DNA of 64,000 nt from Bacteroidales bacterium. Lineage in GTDB: Bacteria; Bacteroidota; Bacteroidia; Bacteroidales; Salinivirgaceae. The notes below the pieces were generated by a model that searched no databases, was not told the origin of the DNA, and was given only the letters and a program-made list of their open reading frames with translations. Below, one piece after another: positions 17,907-26,881 of this stretch. Location of the stretch: NCBI GenBank assembly GCA_012519055.1, contig JAAYQU010000037.1, positions 1-64,000 on the forward strand. The letters are read 5' to 3'. A program made the translations under genes and the position numbers. Positions within the stretch are counted from its first letter, which is position 1. The number at the start of each line of letters is the position of its first letter.

Positions 17907-18770
17907 TCAACTATCTTTGCTACTGTCTTGGTTTGTATTCAGGTTCTTTTTATTTAACAGAACTCCTTGTTTAGCACTTAACGAAGAGATTGCTTTTTCG
18001 CCTGTTTTTGCTTCCAATTCAAGACGTGCATTGCGCGCTATTTCCCCACCCTGACGCGCTACATTGCTGTGTTCTTCCATTGTTTCTGGATTTGAGGTTT
18101 CTGATATACGTGTAGTTGACAATTCTGCTAACATATTCAAAACCAACTCGGTATTTGTCATATTATCTCGCAAATTTTCCTTTTTCAACCCCTTGAATTT
18201 CTTATACTCCTTAGCGGTTTTGCCAGCCCATGTCTTGTAGATAATATCGGTTAGGGAAGCAAACTGAACGCCCTCTTGCAACCCACGTTTCTTCCATTCA
18301 TCGGTAAGATCTTTTCGTATTTCAATACTTTTCAAGCGTTGATTTATCCAATTGTCAGAATAACCCAAACGTTTATAATCTTTCATTGCTTGATCTATCG
18401 ACAATTCAGGATCTTGCAGCTGATCCAAGCGTTCGCGGGCTACTTGCGCAATCCACAGCTTAAACGGCTCAGCTTTAGGAGATGGTATAGACTGAATTAA
18501 TCGAAAAAGTTGCTCTGTATCAGCTACATCTGTTAATCTCATTTTGCCATCTGCAGCACGCATTTTCAAACCGTGACAATTCGTCACGGTTTCATTGCCC
18601 TCTTCTTTTAAACGTTGCTTTAGTTTTCGCCAATAGGCGGTAGGATCTACGCTATCCGTGAGTATAGCAACGGTATCTACAATAGAAAAATACCATTTTT
18701 CCTGCTCCTCGTCCCAAACGGTGCGAACCCTTTTCTCCTCAAACAGTTGTACAGCTTCTCGCTGTGTCAT
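17907..18770 (-). CDS. Bro-N / DinD-like antirepressor-family protein
   Basis: A 287-residue protein with an N-terminal Bro-N domain (about 10-110), typical of phage antirepressors: EEKRVRTVWDEEQEKWYFSIVDTVAILTDS, AYWRKLKQRL and LTDVADTEQLFRLIQSIPSPKAEPF. The C-terminal part (KKRGLQEGVQFASLTDIIYKTW, then GGEIARNARLELEAKTGEK) matches the DNA-damage-inducible DinD type. DinD in E. coli is a LexA-regulated inhibitor of RecA filaments; whether that holds here is unknown. It is an orphan: no phage structural or integrase gene is near. A likely horizontally acquired gene between a protease and a cytochrome. Confidence 0.82.
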   Translation of the reverse strand: MTQREAVQLFEEKRVRTVWDEEQEKWYFSIVDTVAILTDSVDPTAYWRKLKQRLKEEGNETVTNCHGLKMRAADGKMRLTDVADTEQLFRLIQSIPSPKAEPFKLWIAQVARERLDQLQDPELSIDQAMKDYKRLGYSDNWINQRLKSIEIRKDLTDEWKKRGLQEGVQFASLTDIIYKTWAGKTAKEYKKFKGLKKENLRDNMTNTELVLNMLAELSTTRISETSNPETMEEHSNVARQGGEIARNARLELEAKTGEKAISSLSAKQGVLLNKKNLNTNQDSSKDS

Positions 18771-18813
18771 ATTATTCTCTTTCTTTAACTTGGTTAATGC
18801 AATTTTGAAGTTT

Positions 18814-21417
18814 TTACTTCGCCTCAGCCGGCGTTTTCAAAAACTTTACAAATCTTTTCCAAAAACGAATCACTTTTTTCCGCTCAATAATTCCCCAAAC
18901 TATTAGCCCTGCTAATACTATAAGTGCCACAACGCCAACTGCTTTAATCCACGCAATCATAAGATTATTGCTGTGCAATAGCTTAGTATGCTGTTCAGGT
19001 GTGGCAAAAGATAATTTCGCTATTTCTGCAATCTTTGTCAACATCCGATTAGGAATAGTGCCTTTTGGAATATCTATATGACATGCTACACAAGAATTTT
19101 TGCGAGTCAATAAATCACGCTGCGATTGTGTTAGCGGTATAGAGGTAGGCCAGTGAGTATCAATAGTTTGTACTTGCTGTCCGTCGGGGGTTAGCAATCG
19201 CATAAAATCTCCGTGTAACTCGCTTATGGCGGCTATTTGTACCTGTGTATATTTACTCACATTATTTCCCTCAGCGTCAACTACATCGGCATAACGAGGT
19301 GTGCCCGGCGTTGCGTCATAAATTCCTCCATCAATGCCGTATCCTGCTGCAACAGGGTTTCCATGACAATCGACACACTCTCTTGATTTTAAAGAAGTTG
19401 TATGTGGATTGAGTGGAGCCAATTCTATAGCGTCGTAACCCTCTTTCGTTTTGGCTACATGGTTCCACACAACGGTTTCACCATCTTTGTCAATCACCGT
19501 GCTAACTGTTTGAATTACACCAACTAATGGAGAAACTCTTCCCTCGCCGTTGACACCAAGCGGGGCGTTCTCCCAACGGATATGGCTGTAGTCACCATAA
19601 GTAGGTGCGCCCGGCTGCATTGCAAACTTCTGATGATAATCGGCTGTTGTTCCGTCCTTTCCGTAGAGTTGTGGCGAGCGTAACCAGTCTGTAGATGATT
19701 TGGAGTAGTCAATCACGTATCTATACCCGTAATATTGTGGCATCCATGTAGCATGACAAGCATAGCACTCCAATTTTTCAATGTGTTTGGTGCTAACCAT
19801 TGCTACTTTGGCATCTATCGGATTTTTCCAACTCTTTTTCTTAGCTATCTCTTTTAGCGTGATAAGTTCAAACTCATTGTTGCTTCCGTCAGAGTGCACA
19901 ATAACGCGGTCGCCACGCCTTACTACGTTGCCTAACGGATTTCCTCGCGCCGATAGCAAATAGCCGTCCTCTTTTGGATAAGTGATACCAAACTCTTGGG
20001 TAACCTTAAGTGGCTCATCGGCTACTCCTCGGGCTTGCTTCATATCTAATGTTTTATCAAACTCGTCGCCGTAGCCCAATGGAAGTTCCCATGGATAGTG
20101 AGTGGGCGTTCCGTGACAGTCGGCGCACTCAATCTCTATCGCACCCAAAGAGGCAACATCAATATTTCCATTACCATGTATGCCTATGGTTGTATGGCAA
20201 TCCTGACACAGAAGTCCGTTAACCATTTTGCCATCTTTTTCTATTTTTCGGTGAACGTCTCCCTGCATATATTTAAAAACATAACCTGCATTGGGCTTTT
20301 GCGGTAACCCTTTTTCATCGAAAGGACCTTTATTATAAGAGGATTCCAATGGCATAAACCCTTGGTAAGAGTGACCAATTCTGCGTCCGCCGGCATGGCA
20401 AGCGGCACATGTAGAGACTTGTACACCACTTAATTTTTGGTCGTTAAAGTTTATACTCGACTTTCTTGTTCCTTGCATGGCGTGTACCATCAAGTGTCCG
20501 GGTCTGTTTTTGGGGATTTCGGGGTCACCACCCTCATAATAGCCCTCATTGCTGTAAACACTGTGACAAGCTGCACAACCCATTCCCCGATAATGTCCTC
20601 TGCCCTGATTTCCTTTATTGCTCAAGTGACAAGCATTACAGTTGCGCAGGTAGGTAAATGCTGCAAGCTCTGGGTTTGTCTTTATATCTTCGGCAGAAAC
20701 AGTGGGAATCTCTTTTAGTTCAGATGGGAACTGTCCTGGGAAAGTAGCTGCCATCTCTTTCATGTAATCAATGTATTGTTGAGTCCCAAAACGGGGTGTT
20801 GCTCCGTCAGTATCAACAAGTGTACTGTTGGCATAAACATGGTCGTAATTTTCGGTGCCAATGCCGAAGCTCCATGCAATTGCTTTCATCTTGCCTGCAT
20901 CGCTGTTCATCATTGATAGTCGAACATTATAGACATGATCCTCATGACACTGTCCACAAGTATTTTCATTTACTTGTAGTGCTGCAGGAACAGGCGTAAA
21001 CGCAGCCAGCAAACTTCCTTTAGGAACTCCGCTGTGTGCCCTGTCTTTATTGTGCAATTCAGATGGTGTGCCTCCATGACAAACAACGCAACCGTTGGGA
21101 TCGCCAAGCGATGCGCCTTTTTCTAATATCTGCTGCATCATCTTCGAGCCGATGGGACGTGCAGGTTCTATCCCCTGATGACAGGCGAGACAGTACTTGT
21201 CTTCGGCAGGAAACGGCTTTTCTGCTACAATTTGCGAAATATCAGGGTGTACATAGTGCTCTGACAAGTCCTGTGTTGATTGTCCACTATCTGCACGTGA
21301 CTCGCCGATAAGATTGGCATAATAAGCTAATATCCAGCCTACTACAAATAGAACAAAAACCATTAATAGCAGGCTGCTTATTTTTCTTTTTCGTGTGTTC
21401 TTATTTTGTTTCGACAT
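18814..21417 (-). CDS. Membrane-anchored 11-haem c-type cytochrome
   Basis: An 867-residue multihaem cytochrome c. Eleven CXXCH haem-binding motifs are visible, beginning at residues 76, 110, 154, 260, 281, 337, 404, 431, 551, 681 and 776. Residues about 13-34 form an N-terminal membrane anchor and about 818-842 (MIAWIKAVGVVALIVLAGLIVW) a C-terminal one, so the haem domain should sit on the periplasmic face tethered at both ends. No CXXCK active-site motif as in NrfA is seen. Function is probably electron transfer to or reduction of an external acceptor; the substrate is not identifiable. It is divergent from an OprO/P-like porin and a haem-lyase gene, suggesting one respiratory module. It does not match a family I know exactly. 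Confidence 0.85.
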   Translation of the reverse strand: MSKQNKNTRKRKISSLLLMVFVLFVVGWILAYYANLIGESRADSGQSTQDLSEHYVHPDISQIVAEKPFPAEDKYCLACHQGIEPARPIGSKMMQQILEKGASLGDPNGCVVCHGGTPSELHNKDRAHSGVPKGSLLAAFTPVPAALQVNENTCGQCHEDHVYNVRLSMMNSDAGKMKAIAWSFGIGTENYDHVYANSTLVDTDGATPRFGTQQYIDYMKEMAATFPGQFPSELKEIPTVSAEDIKTNPELAAFTYLRNCNACHLSNKGNQGRGHYRGMGCAACHSVYSNEGYYEGGDPEIPKNRPGHLMVHAMQGTRKSSINFNDQKLSGVQVSTCAACHAGGRRIGHSYQGFMPLESSYNKGPFDEKGLPQKPNAGYVFKYMQGDVHRKIEKDGKMVNGLLCQDCHTTIGIHGNGNIDVASLGAIEIECADCHGTPTHYPWELPLGYGDEFDKTLDMKQARGVADEPLKVTQEFGITYPKEDGYLLSARGNPLGNVVRRGDRVIVHSDGSNNEFELITLKEIAKKKSWKNPIDAKVAMVSTKHIEKLECYACHATWMPQYYGYRYVIDYSKSSTDWLRSPQLYGKDGTTADYHQKFAMQPGAPTYGDYSHIRWENAPLGVNGEGRVSPLVGVIQTVSTVIDKDGETVVWNHVAKTKEGYDAIELAPLNPHTTSLKSRECVDCHGNPVAAGYGIDGGIYDATPGTPRYADVVDAEGNNVSKYTQVQIAAISELHGDFMRLLTPDGQQVQTIDTHWPTSIPLTQSQRDLLTRKNSCVACHIDIPKGTIPNRMLTKIAEIAKLSFATPEQHTKLLHSNNLMIAWIKAVGVVALIVLAGLIVWGIIERKKVIRFWKRFVKFLKTPAEAK

Positions 21418-21549
21418 AATGCATTCTTTTAATATATTTGTGCAATATCACTATTTTTTTTCAAATAAACATTTAAAACTTATTAATAAATCTTAATAAG
21501 ATTATCCACAATAAATTCGTCTAAAAAGCGAAACTAAAATTAAAACATT
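21418..21549. promoter_or_regulatory. Divergent control region between cytochrome and porin genes
   Basis: The 132 bases between the two divergent starts are very AT-rich. They hold TATATTTG at 21433-21440 (plus-strand -7-like), a GTG-N6-CAC dyad next to it (about 21439-21453, reminiscent of Crp/Fnr-type sites but weak), and an inverted repeat CTTATTAA/TTAATAAG at 21479-21500. Regulation of the module from here is plausible; the individual sites are unproven. Confidence 0.4.
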
Positions 21550-22740
21550 ATGAATAGGATTTTCACATTTTTCATTGCAATCATTTCAACCACTCTTGTA
21601 GGTTATCTAAACTGCTCGTCTCTGTTGGCTCAAGCAACTGACCAAGAGACATCTATCACCGATTCTTCTGCGCAAAATACAAAGCAATCTGTGGATGCCG
21701 CACTACACCTGCGCCCCGCTTATCACGCACAATTCGCAGGGAAACCCATGGGGTTTGACGATGGCTCATTCCGTTTCGACCACGTAATGATTGACTTTGC
21801 AGGACAAATTGTCCCAAAACTCTCTTACAAATACCTACAACGATTAAATAAGGTTTCACCGATTTTTTCAAAAGAAAACTTGCCTTCCTCGATCGATTAC
21901 GCCTATTTAAAATATGCGTTTAACGAACAATTTTATATGATCGCCGGAAAACAAGCCCTTTCCATTGGAGGTTTCGAATACTACAAATATCCTGTAGAAG
22001 TTTATGATTACAGCGGTATAATAAATAGTGTAACGTGTTATCTTACTGGTGCACAGATAGCGTACGCCCCTACAAAGAGTCAAGAGCTGACCTTTCAGGT
22101 TCTCAACAACCGTATGGGTACTTGGGAAGAAGCTGTAGGAAGACCACAGGTAGGCTTACAGATTGAGGCACCCACCGTGCCACTATACTATTCGCTTGGC
22201 TGGAATAGCAACTATTTCAACAACGCTCTGCAACTTCGTTATGCTGTAAACTACACTTCACCTGCAAAAAACAAAACACTATTTATGGTAAGCGGAGGAC
22301 AAAAGTTTCAATCAGGTCCTTTTAGCATCTATATTGATGCTTTCTACCAACGCTCCGAAATTGACTATCTTGGCGAAATTAGAAAACTGACTGCTGATCC
22401 GATAAATATTGCAGAGTATGTTGACTATCTTTCGGTGCTTGGCGAAGTAAATTACAGATTTCATTCCAAATGGAATATTCTTTTGAAATGTTTTTACAAC
22501 GATTTTTCTACTTATAAATCAAGTGGTTATTTAGACAAAGGCAGTTGTCTGACTTCGCTGAATTATCAAGCTGGTATTGAGTACTATCCTTTAGAAGATG
22601 ACAATTTGCACTTCTTTTTCACCTCAACATTTAAACAATATAGCGAATCAAAAATGGTACAAATAACCACGCCTGCCGATGAACTCAGACTCTCGGTTGG
22701 CTTAGTTTATCGAGTTCCTGTTCTTTCGCTAAAGCGTTGA
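21550..22740 (+). CDS. Outer-membrane porin, OprO/OprP-like
   Basis: A 396-residue exported beta-barrel protein. A signal peptide (about 1-27, ending SLLAQA) is followed by a run of amphipathic strands with frequent aromatic girdle residues. MIDFAGQIVPKLSYKYLQRLN and LKYAFNEQFYMIAGKQALSIGGFEYY resemble the phosphate-selective porin O/P family, and the C-terminus ends LRLSVGLVYRVPVLSLKR, typical of barrels with alternating residues. The specific solute cannot be inferred. It lies 31 bases before the haem-lyase gene and is divergent from the 11-haem cytochrome, so it may admit the electron acceptor used by that cytochrome. Confidence 0.78.
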   Translation: MNRIFTFFIAIISTTLVGYLNCSSLLAQATDQETSITDSSAQNTKQSVDAALHLRPAYHAQFAGKPMGFDDGSFRFDHVMIDFAGQIVPKLSYKYLQRLNKVSPIFSKENLPSSIDYAYLKYAFNEQFYMIAGKQALSIGGFEYYKYPVEVYDYSGIINSVTCYLTGAQIAYAPTKSQELTFQVLNNRMGTWEEAVGRPQVGLQIEAPTVPLYYSLGWNSNYFNNALQLRYAVNYTSPAKNKTLFMVSGGQKFQSGPFSIYIDAFYQRSEIDYLGEIRKLTADPINIAEYVDYLSVLGEVNYRFHSKWNILLKCFYNDFSTYKSSGYLDKGSCLTSLNYQAGIEYYPLEDDNLHFFFTSTFKQYSESKMVQITTPADELRLSVGLVYRVPVLSLKR

Positions 22741-22771
22741 TTTAGTATATACGTAACGAAAAACGTTATTT

Positions 22772-25174
22772 ATGGAAAAAACTAAACGCTACCTTTCGTC
22801 ATACAAAACAACAATAGTCTTGCTACTGACTTACGCGGCAGCAATGGCTATTGCTACTTTTGTCGAAAAAGATTACGGAACAGAAATGGCAAAAAAGTGG
22901 GTCTACTACTCTCCCGCTTTTTTCCTCTTGCAGTTTTTGTTAGTGCTAAATTTTATTTTTGCATGGAGAAGATATGGCTACTTAAAGCAGAAGCGTTGGG
23001 CTCTTTTAACCGTGCATCTGGCTTTTGTTGTGATTTTGGGAGGTGCACTAACAACGCATCTTTTTGGGAAAGAGGGCACTGTACATATTCGCGAGGGAAG
23101 TAAAACCGACGAAATGATTGTCCGCACAGGCGACAAGCTTAGCATTGAGAAGTTGCCGTTTGTGTTGGAACTGACCGATTTTCGCCTAAATCGCTATCCC
23201 GGTTCGGCAAGTCCTTCATCATACGAAAGCGACTTGTTAGTACATGTTGACGGCAAAACACAAGAGGCAAAAGTATTTATGAATAACGTTTTAGACGTGA
23301 AAGGATTCCGATTTTTTCAAGCCTCGTATGACCAAGATGAGCTTGGAACAATTCTATCTGTAAACAAAGATGTGGCAGGCAGAACTATAACTTACATAGG
23401 TTACCTTTTGCTTTTCTGTGGATTTTTACTCGGCTTTATAACGAAAAACTCTCGTTTTCGACAGTTAAGCCACCGGCTTAAAAGTTTACGAGAGGATAGT
23501 AAATATCTTATAATCACTTTATTATTCTTGCTGGTTGGAGCAACCGCCATACAAGCACAATCCACAGAGAACGTGCAAAATGTTACAATTCCACAGGAAC
23601 ATGCCGCTCAGTTTGCTGCATTACCCGTGCAATCGGGTGGTAGAATTATGCCACTGCACACACTTTCATCAGAAATAGTGAGAAAAGTTTACAAGGAGCA
23701 AAAAATGGCACAATTTAGCCCCGAACAGTTTTTGCTAAGCTTCCTTGCAATGCCACGAGTGTGGATTAATGAACCATTTATCGCAATAGATAATAGCGAA
23801 ATCTCATCGCTCTACGGGTTACCCAAAGATTATGCCTCTTATGTTCAGTTTTTCGATGAAAATGGTAATTATAAGTTGCTTAATCAGATGCAAAAGATTT
23901 ACGGGAAGTCTCCTGCTGAACGTTCAGCAACCGATAAGGACATGATGAAATTAGATGAGAGAGTCAACATTGTCTTTCAGCTATTGGACTACAGTCTGTT
24001 ACGAATTTTTCCCGACCCAAACGATGAGACACACACTTGGTATTCGCCAAACGTTAATCCGTCTATTTTTCCAAAAGAGGATTCTCTGTTTATTGCTTAC
24101 TCTTTCAAACAGTATCTTGTTGAAGTTAACAACTCGCTACGAAGCGGAGAGTGGAGCAAGCCCGAACAGTTACTTACCGAACTGAAAGAGTTTCAATTGA
24201 AAAACGACATCGGAAAGCATATTGACGATGGAAAGATAAAAGCAGAAATCAGCTACAATAAACTGCGAGTTTTCGACCGGTGTAAGTTGTCATATTTTAT
24301 TTTAGGTGGTTTACTACTTGTTTTTGCCTTTATGCAGTTGCTTAAAAAGCGAAAATGGGAGAATATCGGCATTAAAATTTTGACTATCGCTATCTGGTGC
24401 ATTTTCTTATTTCACGCTTTCGGCATGGGAATGCGTTGGTATATAGGCGGTTATGCTCCGTGGAGCAACTCCTACGAGACAATGGTGTATGTAGCTTGGG
24501 CAACTGTTTTGGCAGGAATTATCTTTGGCAGAAAAAGTGCCATTACAATGGCGTTAGCAACGCTTTTCGGCGGGATAATTCTGTTTGTTTCAGGATTAAA
24601 CTGGATGGATCCAGAAATCGGGACGTTGGTACCTGTGCTTAAATCGCCTTGGCTGATGTTTCACGTGGCAGCTTACGGTTTCTTTGGTATTGGCTTTTTA
24701 TTGGGAATTGCTAACCTTTCTTTGATTGCTTTTGCAAAAAAGAGCGAGTTAATTCGCTTCAGAATAAAGGAGTTGAGCATTACAAACAATATGGCTCTGC
24801 TTGTGGGGCTTGCACTGATGACTATCGGCACGTTTCTCGGAGCCATCTGGGCAAATGAGTCGTGGGGACGTTACTGGGGCTGGGACCCTAAAGAAACCTG
24901 GGCACTTATAACGGTGGTTGTTTACACCATTGTAACGCATATTCACTTAACTAAAAAACGAGATAATATTTGGATTTTTAACCTATTATCTGTACTTGCA
25001 TTCGCCTCGGTTTTAATGACTTTCTTTGGGGTCAACTACTTGCTGAGCGGCATGCACTCCTACGGAGTAACGGAAGGAGTCTCTGCTGTATTTATCTATA
25101 TTGTCCTTGCTTTTGTGGCTTTAGGCGTGTTGGGTGTTATTTCTTATCAGAAGAAATATTTGAATCAAAGGTAG
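22772..25174 (+). CDS. ccsBA: CcsBA-type cytochrome c haem lyase (ResB-CcsA fusion)
   Basis: An 800-residue membrane protein combining the two halves of system II cytochrome c synthesis. The ResB/CcsB-like half (about 1-230) has membrane segments including TTIVLLLTYAAAMAIATFVE and a periplasmic part. A second hydrophobic segment near 245-265 leads to a long periplasmic domain (about 265-505), and the CcsA half (about 506-800) contains the haem-handling WWD motif at about 695-710 (ESWGRYWGWDPKETW). System II attaches haem to CXXCH motifs outside the membrane, so this protein is the obvious partner for the adjacent 11-haem cytochrome. Its stop codon lies inside a 28-base perfect palindrome. Confidence 0.93.
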   Translation: MEKTKRYLSSYKTTIVLLLTYAAAMAIATFVEKDYGTEMAKKWVYYSPAFFLLQFLLVLNFIFAWRRYGYLKQKRWALLTVHLAFVVILGGALTTHLFGKEGTVHIREGSKTDEMIVRTGDKLSIEKLPFVLELTDFRLNRYPGSASPSSYESDLLVHVDGKTQEAKVFMNNVLDVKGFRFFQASYDQDELGTILSVNKDVAGRTITYIGYLLLFCGFLLGFITKNSRFRQLSHRLKSLREDSKYLIITLLFLLVGATAIQAQSTENVQNVTIPQEHAAQFAALPVQSGGRIMPLHTLSSEIVRKVYKEQKMAQFSPEQFLLSFLAMPRVWINEPFIAIDNSEISSLYGLPKDYASYVQFFDENGNYKLLNQMQKIYGKSPAERSATDKDMMKLDERVNIVFQLLDYSLLRIFPDPNDETHTWYSPNVNPSIFPKEDSLFIAYSFKQYLVEVNNSLRSGEWSKPEQLLTELKEFQLKNDIGKHIDDGKIKAEISYNKLRVFDRCKLSYFILGGLLLVFAFMQLLKKRKWENIGIKILTIAIWCIFLFHAFGMGMRWYIGGYAPWSNSYETMVYVAWATVLAGIIFGRKSAITMALATLFGGIILFVSGLNWMDPEIGTLVPVLKSPWLMFHVAAYGFFGIGFLLGIANLSLIAFAKKSELIRFRIKELSITNNMALLVGLALMTIGTFLGAIWANESWGRYWGWDPKETWALITVVVYTIVTHIHLTKKRDNIWIFNLLSVLAFASVLMTFFGVNYLLSGMHSYGVTEGVSAVFIYIVLAFVALGVLGVISYQKKYLNQR

Positions 25175-25198
25175 AGACAGGGCATGCCCTGTCTCTAC
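25171..25198. repeat. 28-base perfect palindrome at the ccsBA stop codon
   Basis: GTAGAGACAGGGCA / TGCCCTGTCTCTAC is a perfect dyad with no spacer; the TAG stop of ccsBA (25172-25174) is part of it. It ends in the same GTAGAGAC/GTCTCTAC arms as the inverted repeat at 30019-30047, so it belongs to a dispersed repeat type. It could also fold in mRNA as a bidirectional transcription stop between convergent genes. Confidence 0.7.
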
Positions 25199-25206
25199 GT
25201 GTCGAT

Positions 25207-25244
25207 ATTGTCCTAAAACATGTTTACATTTAAAAGAGGACAAT
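25207..25244. repeat. Hairpin between convergent genes
   Basis: An 8-bp stem ATTGTCCT / AGGACAAT with a 22-base loop, just right of the palindrome and left of the rsmI stop at 25264. There is no T-run typical of an intrinsic terminator, so its role is unclear. Confidence 0.4.
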
Positions 25245-25263
25245 AAAATGGTTTGGTGATATT

Positions 25264-25929
25264 TTATTTAGCACCGCCAACAACAATTACTATTTCGCCT
25301 CTGGGAGCATTTTCAGAAAAATATTCGATAAGTTCAGACAATGTTCCCCGTTTTATCTCCTCGTGCAGCTTGCTTATTTCGCGGCATACAGCAGCTTTTC
25401 TATCTTCTCCAAATGCCTCCTTAAATAGTTCCAAACTTTTAACAAGGCGGTTGGGCGATTCGTAAAAAATCATAGTACGCTGTTCACTCTTAAGCATCTC
25501 TACTAATTTGTTTCTACCTTTTTTTTGAGGTAAAAACCCTTCAAATACAAACTTATCGCAGGGCAGTCCACTACTTACAACAGCTGGAATCATTGCAGTT
25601 GCACCGGGTAGGGTAACTACCTGAATATCATTGCTAATTGCTTCTCGTACCAACAAAAAACCCGGGTCGCTAATTCCGGGTGTTCCTGCATCGGAAATCA
25701 AAGCTAATGTTTCACCTTGCAACATCTTATCAATCAATGATGTTACTATTTTATGCTCATTAAACTTATGAAAAGATATCAAAGGTTTTGATATTGAGTA
25801 GTGTTTCAACAATATCCCACTCGTTCGAGTATCTTCAGCAACAACAGCATCAACTTCTTTAAGAATTCTAATTGCTCTTAAAGTAATATCTTCCAAATTA
25901 CCTATCGGTGTGGGAACAACGTAAAGCAT
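25264..25929 (-). CDS. rsmI: 16S rRNA (cytidine-1402-2'-O)-methyltransferase
   Basis: SAM-dependent methyltransferase modifying C1402 in the decoding centre of 16S rRNA. The 221-residue protein has the tetrapyrrole-methylase fold: VVPTPIGNLEDITLRAI (residues 4-20), VVAEDTRTSGILL, ALISDAGTPGISDPGFLLV and LPGATAMIPAVVSSGLP. Slightly short compared with about 225-290 in other phyla, as usual for Bacteroidota. It lies 3 bases behind the upstream hypothetical gene, so they share a transcript from the promoter at 26850-26881. Confidence 0.95.
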   Translation of the reverse strand: MLYVVPTPIGNLEDITLRAIRILKEVDAVVAEDTRTSGILLKHYSISKPLISFHKFNEHKIVTSLIDKMLQGETLALISDAGTPGISDPGFLLVREAISNDIQVVTLPGATAMIPAVVSSGLPCDKFVFEGFLPQKKGRNKLVEMLKSEQRTMIFYESPNRLVKSLELFKEAFGEDRKAAVCREISKLHEEIKRGTLSELIEYFSENAPRGEIVIVVGGAK

Positions 25930-25932
25930 ATT

Positions 25933-26811
25933 TTATTGTATATATCGGCGATAAACGATGTCTATAAACATTTTAAAATTTTCCGAATCCTGGTCCCACA
26001 CAAAGTTTTCGCTCAAAAAACTGAATGCCTGTTCAAAATCCTCAAAGTTATTTAACTTATCAATTGTATTAGCGTACAGTTGTGCATCTCCTGCAAAAAG
26101 CTCACGAACAAAACCAAGTCTTTCGTTAATTTTTATGGCTTTATTAATATCGCTAACAGGCTTTTGACCTAAAGATGATGCTCTGTCAGTGGTTCCCCCC
26201 GGTTGGCCCACCATTTCATTGAGCGAGAAATTTTTATCGATATATTGATCAGCTAGTGTTTTGCGACTAACACCACCATCCTTTGTTGATTCAACTTTTG
26301 TTTGATTTTCAACTTTTACCTGAACTTGCTTAACAGTATCTGACTTTGACACTTCTGGTTCTTTTACTAATTTTTCAGCTGGTTCTGATTTTTTGACCTC
26401 AATAACTTCTGCTTTTTTTTCAACGACCAATTTATCAGATTTTGATTCAGACTTATTTTTCTCAACTATAGAAATATCCGTTTTTTCATCACTTGCTTTA
26501 TGAGTAATAATCGCCTCTGTTGACTTTTTTACAACTGTTTTGGAATCAATTTGTAAATTATCTTTACTATTATCATCCTTACCAATTGACACTTTTGGTT
26601 TGTTTAAATCATTATCAACAGCTGCCAAATTGCTTTTTTCTATAATTTGGCTCAATAAACTTTTAATTTCGTTAGATAAACTTGTTATTCTGGATTTAAG
26701 GATTTGTACCTCAATTTTACTTAAACAGTACCCCGGTTCAAGTATTTCTGCAATATCTTCTAAATCAGACAGATCTCGTAACAAAATGTTTTTTAGCGAT
26801 TCTATTTGCAT
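25933..26811 (-). CDS. Conserved hypothetical protein with long charged linker
   Basis: A 292-residue cytoplasmic protein I do not recognise. Residues 1-65 are helical (SLKNILLRDLSDLEDIAEIL). Residues about 70-185 are a low-complexity, Lys/Glu/Ser/Val-rich linker (SEPAEKLVKEPEVSKSDTVK and similar) that is probably disordered. Residues about 195-292 form a helical domain containing KTLADQYIDKNFSLNEMVGQ, KINERLGFVRELFAGD and FAGDAQLYANTIDKLNNFED, ending FKMFIDIVYRRYIQ. The conserved-looking ends joined by a variable linker suggest an adaptor protein. It is co-transcribed with rsmI (3-base gap), and has a good promoter. Confidence 0.7.
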   Translation of the reverse strand: MQIESLKNILLRDLSDLEDIAEILEPGYCLSKIEVQILKSRITSLSNEIKSLLSQIIEKSNLAAVDNDLNKPKVSIGKDDNSKDNLQIDSKTVVKKSTEAIITHKASDEKTDISIVEKNKSESKSDKLVVEKKAEVIEVKKSEPAEKLVKEPEVSKSDTVKQVQVKVENQTKVESTKDGGVSRKTLADQYIDKNFSLNEMVGQPGGTTDRASSLGQKPVSDINKAIKINERLGFVRELFAGDAQLYANTIDKLNNFEDFEQAFSFLSENFVWDQDSENFKMFIDIVYRRYIQ

Positions 26812-26849
26812 ATTTCTAATTAATAAGTTATTTCTATATCAAATTTTTG

Positions 26850-26881
26850 CAAATTTAACGATGTTTAAGTCAATTAGCAAA
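26850..26881 (-). promoter_or_regulatory. Bacteroidota-type promoter of the hypothetical-rsmI unit
   Basis: On the minus strand TTTG (26881-26878), a 20-base spacer and TAAATTTG (26857-26850) match the phylum consensus. Transcription would begin near 26843, about 30 bases before the ATG at 26811. Confidence 0.65.

Noticed and set aside
18814-21417. NrfA nitrite reductase
   Set aside because: The protein has eleven CXXCH motifs and no CXXCK, is almost twice the length of NrfA and has no NrfH neighbour.
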